64,000 nucleotides of DNA from Clostridia bacterium (lineage in GTDB: Bacteria > Bacillota > Clostridia > Peptostreptococcales > Anaerovoracaceae). The DNA lies in NCBI GenBank assembly GCA_902363595.1, contig CABJAP010000003.1, positions 62,001-126,000 of the forward strand, given 5' to 3'. Position numbers and translations under genes: made by a program. Numbering within the stretch: position 1 is the first letter of the stretch; each line of letters begins with the position of its first letter. The notes beneath the pieces are model-generated. The model was not told the origin of the DNA. It did not search any database and saw nothing but the letters and a program-made list of their open reading frames with translations. Of this stretch, positions 34,838 through 43,032 are shown in pieces.

Positions 34838-35605
34838 TTATTTTAAGCTATCACGTTTTACCTTCTTAAGCCTTACTATCATTACCATAGGAATTTCTTT
34901 GTTGGTTTTAAAACATTCTTCATAAAATCCATCAATGACAAATCCAGCTCTAAAACAAAGGTTAAAAATATCTTGTATGGAACGATGATAATAAATCTGC
35001 TCTTTCGGTTGCCCTTCAATCGCTATATCATAGTAACTGTGCGGTGTCATATATTTTTCAGTCAACGTGACAAAACAAGGGTGTTGCGTTGCAAAGACAA
35101 AAATTCCGCTTTCCTGCAACAGTTCATAAACAGCCATAAGAAGTGGTTCAATATCCGTAATATCCATAATTGCCATATTAGAAACTGCTTTCGTAAAGGC
35201 TCGATTTCTTTTTAATTCTAATATACTTTTTCTATCGGTCGCATCCGCCACACAAAATTCAATTTGTTTTGCATATTGTGATTGCCGTCTTTTAGCCAAT
35301 TCTATCATTTTTTTGCTGTAATCAAAAGCGACAACCGAAGCGCCTCTTTGTGCAAGATACGAAGAATAATTTCCATTGCCACACGCAATATCCAAAATGT
35401 AATCCGCAGGATTAGGAGATAGAAGTTCCGTTACTTTGGGACGCACTACCTCTCTGTGAAATTCATTAGATTCGTCACCCATTGCATTATCCCAAAATTG
35501 TGCGTTCTCCTCCCAGATTTTTTTACTTTCCTCTGTTCCCATGTTCTCTCCCACTCCCCAAATTTGCTTTTTTGCTTCCATTAAATCTTCCTTACTATAT
35601 TCCAT
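34838..35605 (-). CDS. class I SAM-dependent methyltransferase next to tet(W)
   Basis: A protein of 255 residues starting MEYSKEDLMEAKKQIWG (35605), with SAM motif I ILDIACGNGNYSSYLA and motif II around VVAFDYSKKMIELA. It is AT-rich compared with the flanking Mob and tet genes, suggesting separate origin. It follows tet(W) by 50 bases and is likely cotranscribed with it. The substrate is unknown. My impression is that such a gene travels with tet(W) in several elements. Confidence 0.8.
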   Translation of the reverse strand: MEYSKEDLMEAKKQIWGVGENMGTEESKKIWEENAQFWDNAMGDESNEFHREVVRPKVTELLSPNPADYILDIACGNGNYSSYLAQRGASVVAFDYSKKMIELAKRRQSQYAKQIEFCVADATDRKSILELKRNRAFTKAVSNMAIMDITDIEPLLMAVYELLQESGIFVFATQHPCFVTLTEKYMTPHSYYDIAIEGQPKEQIYYHRSIQDIFNLCFRAGFVIDGFYEECFKTNKEIPMVMIVRLKKVKRDSLK

Positions 35606-35655
35606 TGTTACCCTCCATAACTTCTGATTGTTGCCGTCTTGACGATTATGTATCT

Positions 35656-37575
35656 TTACATTACCTTCTGAAACATATGGCGCACCTTGTCCAGGCGGCT
35701 GTTTGGACGGCGGGGCTGGATGACCGGCTGACCGACAGCGGCCTGATATCCTTTCAGCTCTGTAAGGCATACGCTCCGCCCGTTGGTGTAAAAGGCCAGA
35801 TCAGTACGGTATGCCTGTATACAGCGGGCGGGAATCTCGCCAGTAAAGACAACTTCATCCTTTTTTACCTGGGCCGTTTCGATGGTGGCACAGTATTTCG
35901 GTGCATCATGATAAGCCCTGGAAAGGTATTCCTGGGGCGCATAGAGGATGAAGGAGAGATAAGGTTCCAGCAGCTGCGTCCCCGATTCCTTCAATGCCTG
36001 TTCCAATACAATCGGGGCCAATGAGCGGAAGTCCGCCGGCGTGCTGACCGGACTGTAATAAAGCCCGTATTCAAAGCAAATCTTACAGTCCGTTACGTTC
36101 CAGCCGAACAAGCCCTGCTCCAGCCCGTAACGGATACCATCCCTGACAGCGTTTTGAAAACTCTGGTTCAAGTATCCCAGCGAAACCCGGCTCTCGTATT
36201 GTACACCGGAGCCAAGCGAGAGTGGTGTAACAGACAGTCCTATGGATGCCCAAAACGGGTTGGGCGGCACCTCGATATGGATGGTGTGGCTGGCTGCTTT
36301 GAGCGGCCGCTCCATATAAATGACGGAGGGTTCCTTTACCACTGTTTCAAGCTTGTATTTTTCCGACAGCAAAGCGGAAACAACCTCCAACTGCACCCGG
36401 CCCAAAAAAGAAAGAATGATCTCATGGGTGATGGAATCCACTTCGCAACGCAAAAGCGGGTCAGTATCCGCAAGTTGCGTAAGAGCGTCCAGCAGCCGTT
36501 CTCTTTGCGCTGCCGTTTTCGGCGCAATCGTCGTCCGCAGCATGGGGAGGGGGTCCTCGCGCCACCTTTTACGAGGGAGCCGGGTTTGGTCCCCTAATAC
36601 ATCGTTTAACCTCACGCTGTCGCTGGGAAGGATAACAATTTCACCCTGATAAGCGGTGTCTGTCCGAACAATTTCCCCTTTGGATGGAATACGCATCTCT
36701 GTGATTTTCAGCTTTTCTCTCCCGGCCAGGGCCACCGTATCCCGCAGGCGCAGCGTTCCGCTGTATAACCGTAGATAGACACGCCGCTGGCCGCAATCGG
36801 TGTACTCAACCTTGAAAACGCTGCCGCATAGGGCGGCGCCCCCCTGTTCCCCAATCGGTTGGAACAGCCCTGTCACCGCATCCATCAACGGTTGAATGCC
36901 AAGGCCATTTTTGGCGCTGCCATGATAGACTGGGAACAGGGAGGCGTCTTGAACCCGCTGCTGTTCCTCCCGCGCAAGTTTTTCCCGGCTGATTGGTTCT
37001 CCTGCGATATACTTTTCCAATAATTCATCGTTATTTTCGATGACCGCATCCCATGCTTCTATGTCGGTATTTTCCTCCAGGACTATTTCCGGGGACAGCG
37101 ACACCGTCTGCTTGATGATAATATCGGCGGAGAGCTTATCCCGAACAGACTGAACCACGCTCTGCAAATCAACGCCAGCCTGGTCGATCTTGTTGATAAA
37201 GATAACGGTGGGAATGTTCATTTTCCGCAGGGCATGGAACAGAATACGGGTCTGGGCCTGCACGCCATCTTTAGCGGAGATCACCAAGATGGCCCCATCT
37301 AAAACAGCCAAAGAGCGGTACACCTCCGCCAAAAAATCCATGTGGCCGGGCGTATCCACAATGTTAACTTTACATCTGTGCCACTGGAAGGAAGTGACTG
37401 CCGCTTGAATGGTAATCCCACGCTGCCGCTCCAAAAACATGGTGTCCGTCCTCGTTGTCCCTTTTTCGACGCTCCCCGGTTCTGAAATGGCTCCGCTGGC
37501 ATATAGCAGGCTCTCCGTCAAGGTCGTCTTTCCAGCGTCTACATGGGCAAGAATTCCAATATTGATTATTTTCAT
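35656..37575 (-). CDS. tet(W): tetracycline resistance ribosomal protection protein Tet(W)
   Basis: A 639-residue EF-G-like GTPase, the standard length. G-domain motifs: [12 protein letters not shown] (P loop), DTPGHMDF and NKID. The C-terminus [12 protein letters not shown] ... [13 protein letters not shown] is typical of the Tet(M/O/W) group. It binds tetracycline-stalled ribosomes and releases the drug. From memory of the proteins, the sequence fits Tet(W) rather than Tet(O) or Tet(M); a mosaic cannot be excluded. It has an attenuator leader upstream. Confidence 0.95.
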   Translation of the reverse strand: MKIINIGILAHVDAGKTTLTESLLYASGAISEPGSVEKGTTRTDTMFLERQRGITIQAAVTSFQWHRCKVNIVDTPGHMDFLAEVYRSLAVLDGAILVISAKDGVQAQTRILFHALRKMNIPTVIFINKIDQAGVDLQSVVQSVRDKLSADIIIKQTVSLSPEIVLEENTDIEAWDAVIENNDELLEKYIAGEPISREKLAREEQQRVQDASLFPVYHGSAKNGLGIQPLMDAVTGLFQPIGEQGGAALCGSVFKVEYTDCGQRRVYLRLYSGTLRLRDTVALAGREKLKITEMRIPSKGEIVRTDTAYQGEIVILPSDSVRLNDVLGDQTRLPRKRWREDPLPMLRTTIAPKTAAQRERLLDALTQLADTDPLLRCEVDSITHEIILSFLGRVQLEVVSALLSEKYKLETVVKEPSVIYMERPLKAASHTIHIEVPPNPFWASIGLSVTPLSLGSGVQYESRVSLGYLNQSFQNAVRDGIRYGLEQGLFGWNVTDCKICFEYGLYYSPVSTPADFRSLAPIVLEQALKESGTQLLEPYLSFILYAPQEYLSRAYHDAPKYCATIETAQVKKDEVVFTGEIPARCIQAYRTDLAFYTNGRSVCLTELKGYQAAVGQPVIQPRRPNSRLDKVRHMFQKVM

Positions 37576-37610
37576 GTGATTGTCCTCCCTTTACAGCCCC
37601 AAAGGGCATA

Positions 37611-37648
37611 AAAATCCCCAGCAGTAAAATACTTTTACCACTGGGGAT
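37611..37648 (-). terminator. tet(W) leader terminator
   Basis: The minus strand forms ATCCCCAG-TGGTAAAA / TTTTACTG-CTGGGGAT followed by TTTTTAT, an intrinsic terminator between the leader peptide and tet(W). It overlaps the leader-peptide stop codon, so ribosome position would decide whether it folds. Confidence 0.85.
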
Positions 37649-37679
37649 TATAAGTTGCGGACATACACATATACAGCAT
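37635..37679 (-). CDS. tet(W) leader peptide (14 residues)
   Basis: ATG at 37679 encodes MLYMCMSATYNPQW and stops inside the left arm of the terminator. Its place matches the 28-residue leader peptide (orf12) before tet(M) in Tn916, though it is half as long. Slow translation under tetracycline would be expected to favour read-through. Confidence 0.75.
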   Translation of the reverse strand: MLYMCMSATYNPQW

Positions 37680-37726
37680 ACACCTGTTTGTGATTGCTGT
37701 TTTTGGGGATATGTCAAAATTGATAA

Positions 37727-37780
37727 GGCAAAAGTATTCTTAAATTGGGTACAAAAAACTAAGCCCCTACAAAAGGAGCT
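37727..37780 (-). terminator. upstream attenuator hairpins of the tet(W) leader
   Basis: A hairpin AGCtCCT/AGGgGCT (37762-37780 region) is followed by TTAGTTTTTTGTACCC. A separate long-range repeat pairs 37727-37745 with 37819-37836 (core GTATTCTTAAAT), overlapping the MRQGILK mini-ORF. The two structures cannot form fully together, which suggests an anti-terminator switch. Confidence 0.7.
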
Positions 37781-37816
37781 ATCATAATCCTTTGTTCCCA
37801 CTATTTGATTATAGTT

Positions 37817-37840
37817 TTATTTAAGAATACCTTGCCGCAT
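37817..37840 (-). CDS. mini-ORF MRQGILK in the tet(W) leader
   Basis: A seven-residue ORF with AAAAGGAG upstream of its ATG. Its codons lie within the first arm of the long-range repeat. As I recall it, the same mini-ORF occurs before tet(M) of Tn916. Likely a second ribosome sensor. Confidence 0.5.
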   Translation of the reverse strand: MRQGILK

Positions 37841-37868
37841 ATTTTTTACTCCTTTTCTGGATTAAATC

Positions 37869-37897
37869 ATTGTATCACATCAGTTTTAGGAAAGCAA
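37869..37897 (-). promoter_or_regulatory. tet(W) promoter
   Basis: -35 TTGCTT (37892-37897) and -10 TACAAT (37869-37874) with a 17-base spacer, about 300 bases before tet(W). The long leader holds two terminators and two short peptides. Confidence 0.7.
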
Positions 37898-37936
37898 GTA
37901 CCTAAAAGAAATTTTTCTTCCCCTTATATGTAACAA

Positions 37937-38035
37937 TCATACCGGCTTCCTAGCGTTCAGAATGTTTTCTGCTGTCTGCTGTGGTGTTTGGTTGGAATTG
38001 TCCAACCAAAAGCCGATCCGTGGTGTTGTCTGCAT
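37937..38035 (-). pseudogene. remnant of a P-loop kinase-like protein (C-terminal end)
   Basis: A short frame ends with GFWLDNSNQTPQQTAENIL-NARKPV, which resembles the C-terminal turn of AAA_33 or phosphotransferase-like P-loop proteins. No upstream P loop is present. Probably a leftover from an earlier insertion between tet(W) and the element end. Confidence 0.3.
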
Positions 38036-38102
38036 TTTACTAAATACAAATTCAATGTATACAGAAAGATATAAGGAGTGGGAGGGATTCCGCCGTAGTT
38101 GG

Positions 38103-38142
38103 CATTGTAGGAAAATCCAAAAGTTTAGATTTTCCCACAATG
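38103..38142. repeat. inverted repeat near the right end of the mobilizable element
   Basis: The arms CATTGTAGGAAAATC (38103-38117) and GATTTTCCCACAATG (38128-38142) pair at 14 of 15 positions with a ten-base loop. It may be a terminator or a recombinase accessory site, lying 90 bp from the element end. Confidence 0.6.
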
Positions 38143-38215
38143 CTTATCTTTTGGTCTTTGGTTCGGAATAGTGTAGTGCTGGCGGTCTATCTCTTGTTTT
38201 CGGTTGCTTGCTTCC

Positions 38216-38356
38216 TTACCGTACATGAGCATTTGCCCCAGGGTTGTCATTGCCATAACCTTCCAGAAGGTTGATGACGCCCCATGCGCCGAGGCCGGCG
38301 CCCAGGGCAATAACCAGGATTTTCAGGGTATCAATCGCACTTGCAAAAAAAGCCAT
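38216..38356 (-). pseudogene. maff2: maff2, N-terminal half (split by the mobilizable element)
   Basis: From the ATG at 38356 (AAAGGAGGA upstream) it reads MAFFASAIDTLKILVIALGA, then GLGAWGVINLLEGYGNDNPGA, and then runs into element DNA (NAHVR, stop at 38216). Host sequence ends at about 38234. The product is a 46-residue single-helix peptide. The other half is at 27384-27477. Confidence 0.88.
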
Positions 38357-38418
38357 AAAGTTCCTCCTTTAATTTAAGAAATATTGTTTTTGTGTTGTGG
38401 CCATATCAGGCCGGAAAC

Positions 38419-38467
38419 GAAAAAACGCCCCTGTGCTTCAGGAAAATTTACAAAAAGCACAGGGGCG
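38419..38467 (-). terminator. strong terminator between virD4 and maff2
   Basis: CGCCCCTGTGCTT (38426-38438) pairs perfectly with AAGCACAGGGGCG (38455-38467), and T6 follows on the minus strand. It should limit transcription from the virD4 side into maff2 and the downstream T4SS genes, so those may need another promoter or read-through. Confidence 0.85.
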
Positions 38468-38549
38468 GCAGAGTTCAGGATATACCTGAAAAAATATTTA
38501 GTTGTCAGGGGAGGGGCGAATCCTCAATAAAACCTCCTTCCGGTGAAAA

Positions 38550-38584
38550 GAAAAAGCCCGTCAAAGCCAGAAACCTTAACAGGC
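38550..38584 (-). terminator. weak terminator directly after virD4
   Basis: GCCTGT and ACGGGC arms (38579-38584 and 38556-38561) followed by TTTTTC on the minus strand. It lies a few bases after the virD4 stop. Confidence 0.5.
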
Positions 38585-38591
38585 AGCTACA

Positions 38592-40439
38592 TCATCCTAC
38601 AGCCGAAGCCTCCAAATCCTCCGCTGTGACCTCATAATTGCGGTACAGCTCGCCAGGACGCATCGGCATTTTTGTGGATAAAAATTTCTCAATGTCAAAA
38701 GCGTTCTTAGGGGCATAATCCGACAGATATTTATAGTTCGGGTGTTTGGTAATATCGTATTTACGGGAGAGGAAAGGCCGGACGCCCCTGATCTGCAGGA
38801 GGCATTTCCCGCCGTCCATCACTGCCAGCTCGTCCACCGACATCAGATCCTTTCCTAGCTTCTGGAAGTTCTGGCCGTGGGATTCCTGGTTTCCTTTGGT
38901 GACGCTGGTGTTATACATGTCAATAGTCTCTTTCCCCAGCAGGGAATTCCAGCTTTTTAAGGTGGTTTCTTCCTTGCCTCCTAGGAAAAGGGAAGCGTCA
39001 CAGTTGCCGATGATGGTGTCCATGTTGTCCTTATAAAGCGCCTTTAGCTGGCTCTGCGCCTGCAGGACCAGACAGGCCGAAATCTCCCTGGAACGGATCG
39101 TTGCCATCAGCTTTTCCAGGTTCGGAATCTGCCCGATATTGGCAGCCTCGTCGATCAGGCACCGCACATGTACCGGCAGCCTGCCGCCGTACTTGTCATC
39201 GGCACGCTCACACAGCAGGTTGAACAACTGCGTATAGGCCATGCTGACAAGGAAATTAAATGTCGCATCCGTATCGCTGATGATAAAGAACAGCGCCGTT
39301 TTTCTGTCCCCGACCAGGTCAAGCTCCAGCTCGTCATACATAGTAATCTCCCGGACTTCCTTAATGTCGAAGGGGGCAAGTCTGGCACCACAGCTAATCA
39401 ATATGGATTTTGCTGTCTTGCCCGCCGCAAGTTTGTATTTCTTATACTGCCGGAGGGCGAAGTGGTCCGGGTCTTTCTGCTCCAGTGCATCAAAGAGAAG
39501 GTCAACGGCATTTTTGAAAGTCTCGTCATCTTCCCGGACCTCCATTGCGTTTATCATTTCTACCAGGGTGGAAAAGTTCTGTTCGTTTGCCGGAGCCTCA
39601 TAATAGATATAGCCGATCAGCGCCGTATACAGCAGCGTCTCGGCCTTGACCCAGAAGTCATCGCCGGATTTTCCTTCCCCTTTGGTATTTGCGATCAGCA
39701 CCGTTACCAGTTTCAGAATATCCTTCTCGTTGTGGATGTAGGCAAAAGGGTTATAGTGCATACTTTTGGAGAAATTGATTGTATTGAATACTTTGATCTT
39801 ATAAGGCTCATACACGGTTTTCCCATCCTTCCCCTTTACCGGTTTTCCGTCTTTGTCCAGCTTCGGCGTGCCGCGGCTTAGCATCTTTCCCACCTCTATC
39901 AGGACCGTACCTTTGGGATCGGTAACGACATAACTTGAGTGCATCTGCATAAGATTGGGCTTTATAAAAAATCTCGTCTTACCAGAGCCGGAACCACCGA
40001 CTACCAGCACATTCTTGTTGCGGGCATGGGCCGGATTCTTCGGTCTGCCGGACATCATAAGCCCCTCGGTCTGCGTCAGGATAATGTTGTTTTCCGGTTT
40101 TGGGTCCATAAAAGGGGCAATATCTGTTTTGTTGCCCCAACGGGCCGATCCGTATTCCGCATTTTTGCGGTATTTTTTTGCGTCCTTTCCTTTGAGATAG
40201 ACAGCCAGCCGCACAATCACCGCACCGCATAATCCCACCAGCCAGTCCAGCGCCGCACCCGGCCACATACTCTGAAACGCCAGAGTAAATCCTTCGGAAA
40301 GCCCAAGTAGCTTTTGTGAGACATCCGCTCCGGGGGCAAGACGCACCGCCTCGCCCAGCTTCGCAAATACCAGAAGGAACAGAAGATAGGGCAGGTGAAG
40401 GATCACCTGCTTTTTGAGAGCATCGGTATCTATCTTCAT
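38592..40439 (-). CDS. VirD4/TraG-family coupling ATPase
   Basis: A protein of 615 residues with two N-terminal membrane helices (about 15-33 and 62-82), Walker A GGSGSGKT at 148-155 and Walker B CLIDEAANIG, and the TraG/TraD C-terminal motif. It links the relaxosome to the secretion channel. It overlaps pcfB by four bases. It can plausibly also serve the nested mobilizable element, which has its own relaxase but no channel. Confidence 0.93.
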   Translation of the reverse strand: MKIDTDALKKQVILHLPYLLFLLVFAKLGEAVRLAPGADVSQKLLGLSEGFTLAFQSMWPGAALDWLVGLCGAVIVRLAVYLKGKDAKKYRKNAEYGSARWGNKTDIAPFMDPKPENNIILTQTEGLMMSGRPKNPAHARNKNVLVVGGSGSGKTRFFIKPNLMQMHSSYVVTDPKGTVLIEVGKMLSRGTPKLDKDGKPVKGKDGKTVYEPYKIKVFNTINFSKSMHYNPFAYIHNEKDILKLVTVLIANTKGEGKSGDDFWVKAETLLYTALIGYIYYEAPANEQNFSTLVEMINAMEVREDDETFKNAVDLLFDALEQKDPDHFALRQYKKYKLAAGKTAKSILISCGARLAPFDIKEVREITMYDELELDLVGDRKTALFFIISDTDATFNFLVSMAYTQLFNLLCERADDKYGGRLPVHVRCLIDEAANIGQIPNLEKLMATIRSREISACLVLQAQSQLKALYKDNMDTIIGNCDASLFLGGKEETTLKSWNSLLGKETIDMYNTSVTKGNQESHGQNFQKLGKDLMSVDELAVMDGGKCLLQIRGVRPFLSRKYDITKHPNYKYLSDYAPKNAFDIEKFLSTKMPMRPGELYRNYEVTAEDLEASAVG

Positions 40440-40912
40440 CGTTCCGGCCCTCCATGCTCCTTGTTTTTCACCCGGTCACGGCCAAGTGCCTGCGCCAGCT
40501 CCTTGAACTTATGAAGCTGCGAAAGAAGCGACGGCCTGGTGCTGCGGGTAAGGTCCTTTCTCGTATATTCCTTAAAAGCCGCTGTCAGAGCATCCGCCTG
40601 GTTTGCCTTGAAATAGACCGTCCACTTCGGTGGATCAGTCCCCAGCTCTTTTTCAATATGGTAGCGGACCTGGTGTTTCCTGGCGTACCGCTCAAAAGAG
40701 CGGATTCTGCCGGACACTTCAATGGTATTGGCCCCTGGGTCTTTATAGGTCAGCCGTTTCATGCTGTTCCTTCCGACTTTCGGGGTAGTGCGTTCCTGCT
40801 CCATCTTACGGAGCACAGCGGCAATCGCAGAACGCAGCACCCGCCCGGACAGCTTTGCTGCCTGGATGGAGACCGATACGGTCCGCTGTTCCAAATCTTC
40901 CTGCATAAGCAT
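40436..40912 (-). CDS. PcfB family protein
   Basis: A protein of about 158 residues (MLMQEDLEQRTVSVSIQAAKLSGRVL; the ATG two codons later is as likely). It matches PcfB/DUF3801, a partner of the VirD4-like PcfC in enterococcal pCF10, which helps deliver substrate to the coupling protein. Its order before virD4 supports this. Confidence 0.88.
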   Translation of the reverse strand: MLMQEDLEQRTVSVSIQAAKLSGRVLRSAIAAVLRKMEQERTTPKVGRNSMKRLTYKDPGANTIEVSGRIRSFERYARKHQVRYHIEKELGTDPPKWTVYFKANQADALTAAFKEYTRKDLTRSTRPSLLSQLHKFKELAQALGRDRVKNKEHGGPER

Positions 40913-40957
40913 CCTCCTTCCTGATAGAATCTGTAATTATAAATAGGAAATAACTGT

Positions 40958-41758
40958 TTAACGGGCGTCCCCGATCACCTGCTGGCGCGGGGCGTGTTCA
41001 AAGGCTTTTGCCGCCTGGTCTACCTGGATTTTCGCATGTTTCAGAAGTGTCTTAATGATGGTTGCCGGGTGCTCCTGTTCCTCCAGGTGTTCCACCATAC
41101 CCTTGCACTCGTCCGGCAGGTAATCCGCCATATCTTTGCAGACTTCGTTTAAGTCACCCATGAAGCCCCAGCAGCTATCCGTGAGCTCGCCGTTTTTGTA
41201 AAGTTCAAATCCATAGCACTCGCCCCGCAGGTAGGAATCATAAGCCGCAACTTCGCTGCGCATCAGATCCTCCGCCTTTTTCCGAAGGGCGCCGGTTATT
41301 TTTTCGCCGCCAAATTCCTTTAGCACATCCTCTTTGGAAACATAAATCCATCCGACCTGTCCACTGTCCCAGGGATCATTGAAACTTGTGGTCTGCATGG
41401 CAAGGCCGCTGTGATCCATAAGATAAAGGGGCAGCGTAATGTATTTTTCGGAGATCACCTTCAGCATGGCGTCATCAACCGCTCGTTCCTCCGTCTTTGG
41501 TCCGTGCCGGAATCGGCTGCTCACAATGTTCACCATATGTTCATAGCGTTTCAGACCCGCTTCATCATGCCCCACGGTATCTAAATACATCTCCCGCAGG
41601 AAATCATCTTTATCCATGTAATTGTGGCTGTCACCCAGCGCATAGCGGGGGTGGAAGCAGGCCATTGTCCCAAAATGTTCGTCTACCTCACGGGGAGAGA
41701 TTAAAATATCGTCCGGCTGCACCATCAGCGCATAGGGGCCTTCTACTGCCATCAGCAT
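40958..41758 (-). CDS. conserved ICE protein, function unknown
   Basis: A soluble protein of 266 residues with an acidic N-terminal half (FGTMACFHPRYALGDSHNY) and a helical C-terminus ending in AKAFEHAPRQQVIGDAR. Nothing is recognised beyond frequent occurrence near DUF3846 and LPD1 genes in ICEs of this kind. It may be one of the polyvalent anti-restriction proteins that enter with the DNA; that is inference. Confidence 0.7.
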   Translation of the reverse strand: MLMAVEGPYALMVQPDDILISPREVDEHFGTMACFHPRYALGDSHNYMDKDDFLREMYLDTVGHDEAGLKRYEHMVNIVSSRFRHGPKTEERAVDDAMLKVISEKYITLPLYLMDHSGLAMQTTSFNDPWDSGQVGWIYVSKEDVLKEFGGEKITGALRKKAEDLMRSEVAAYDSYLRGECYGFELYKNGELTDSCWGFMGDLNEVCKDMADYLPDECKGMVEHLEEQEHPATIIKTLLKHAKIQVDQAAKAFEHAPRQQVIGDAR

Positions 41759-41775
41759 ATGCCATCCCTCCCTTC

Positions 41776-42189
41776 CTACAATTCCATGCCGGAATGTTTG
41801 GGCGTTTTTTCCTGGTGCTCATTTGTGACCGGCTGCTTGACTGCAATGATCTCTCCGGCAATCCGGGCAAATTTCTCCGGGTGCTTAAACTGCTCGCTGA
41901 ATTTCTTCATCAGTTCGGGGGAAAGGTCAGTGAAATCTTCCTCTCCAAGCCCAACAATCAAAAAGTTTCCGGCAACAATATCATACATACGCCCGCTGTC
42001 ATCATAAATAGCCCGGTTTAAGGGCATCCCTAAGAGCTTGCCTTCGTCATTGCAGATCAGCCCAACCAGATCATCAAAAGGATAGGTTGCCTGAATATCT
42101 CCGCCAACGGCAGCCTGCAAGGATTCCAGCCCGCCCTCAATTTCAGTCTCATAAGGAGATTTGCCCGGCTCTACCATTAACACCTTCAT
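41776..42189 (-). CDS. DUF3846 domain protein
   Basis: A protein of 137 residues starting MKVLMVEPGKSPYETEIEGGLESLQAAVGG in two parts, then CNDEGKLLGMPLNRAIYD and IVAGNFLIVG, the DUF3846 core; the function is unknown. It overlaps the upstream gene stop by four bases. Codon use and GC match the transfer operon. Confidence 0.85.
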   Translation of the reverse strand: MKVLMVEPGKSPYETEIEGGLESLQAAVGGDIQATYPFDDLVGLICNDEGKLLGMPLNRAIYDDSGRMYDIVAGNFLIVGLGEEDFTDLSPELMKKFSEQFKHPEKFARIAGEIIAVKQPVTNEHQEKTPKHSGMEL

Positions 42190-43016
42190 AGCTGCATATC
42201 CTCCTTCTTTTTATTTGCCGCACCGGGAGCAGCAGGTATTTTCTCCTGCGTTTTGGCCGCAGACAGCTTTCCCAGCACGGAAGATTTCTCCGGCTTTTCA
42301 GGTATAGAAATACCGCCATCCAAAACATTGGTGTCGGCACGATCTGTTTTTACTGGTTCCTGGCCTTCCACTGTGTAGCCCGGCAGGAGCGCTCCATACA
42401 CAGTAAAATGGTGCTCATACTGTTTGGGTATCTGCGGGGAAATTTCCGTAAATAAATGGGAATAAGCTTTTTTCCGTCCTTCCAGGTACTTTTCTGCAGC
42501 GGCTCTGACCGTGTAGCGTTTCTGATTCTGCCCGGCAATTTTTTCGCCATAGTCCTGCTTCGGAGAGTTCACATAGACATCCCAGGTCACATACCAGGCA
42601 ACCGGTACGCTCTGTTTGGTTTCCCGGTCATATTTGGTATCTTCCCAAATGCCGCAGCTCATACGGTAGACGCGGTTACTAATTTCCTCGTCATTCCGCC
42701 AGTTGCCGGTTTTTCGCCATTCATTTGCGGTATGCGTCACCTCCGGGGTCCGAAGGTAAGAAAGCGCCCGGTTGATCATCTGCGTGGCGGCTGCCTGCTT
42801 TTCCCATTGCTTTGCCGCGGCGACCACAATCTCATAGGCTTTCTGTTCACCGTCGATACTTCCCTGGCGCATGGCCTCCAGATTTTCGGCGCCCATTGTA
42901 ATCAGGGAGGAAATATCCACATCTTCACAAGAAACACTGTGCTCGATTTTCAACTCTGCACCTGGTTCCAAATGATCGCCGTACCGGTAAGCGCGGTAAT
43001 CTTTATTTTCTTCCAA
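42186..43016 (-). CDS. conserved ICE protein, function unknown
   Basis: A protein of 276 residues. The first 190 are a folded alpha/beta region (EWRKTGNWRNDEEISNRVYRMSCGIWEDTKYD). The C-terminus is low-complexity and ends in a KLSAAKTQEK-type motif, similar in style to the tail of the LPD1 protein next to it (MAQLAAAKPAEK). The shared tail style suggests they act together or carry the same translocation signal. Confidence 0.7.
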   Translation of the reverse strand: MEENKDYRAYRYGDHLEPGAELKIEHSVSCEDVDISSLITMGAENLEAMRQGSIDGEQKAYEIVVAAAKQWEKQAAATQMINRALSYLRTPEVTHTANEWRKTGNWRNDEEISNRVYRMSCGIWEDTKYDRETKQSVPVAWYVTWDVYVNSPKQDYGEKIAGQNQKRYTVRAAAEKYLEGRKKAYSHLFTEISPQIPKQYEHHFTVYGALLPGYTVEGQEPVKTDRADTNVLDGGISIPEKPEKSSVLGKLSAAKTQEKIPAAPGAANKKKEDMQL

Positions 43017-43032
43017 ATTTTTTTACACCTCC

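Larger units (their letters stand above)
27478..38234 (-). mobile_element. Tn4451-like integrative mobilizable element carrying tet(W), inserted in maff2
   Basis: It is bounded by the two maff2 halves, which share TTT at the junctions (27475-27477 and 38232-38234). Its ends are imperfect inverted repeats: left ACTGATGTGCGATAAAGAAG and right (read inward) GCTCATGTACGGTAAGGAAG, 15 of 20 matching. Contents: large serine recombinase, TnpW, DnaC-like and replisome-organiser proteins, MobL and MobC, sigma-like regulators, methyltransferase and tet(W). The large serine recombinase and TnpW point to the Tn4451 family. maff2 is, to my recollection, a known hotspot for such elements. Confidence 0.92.
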
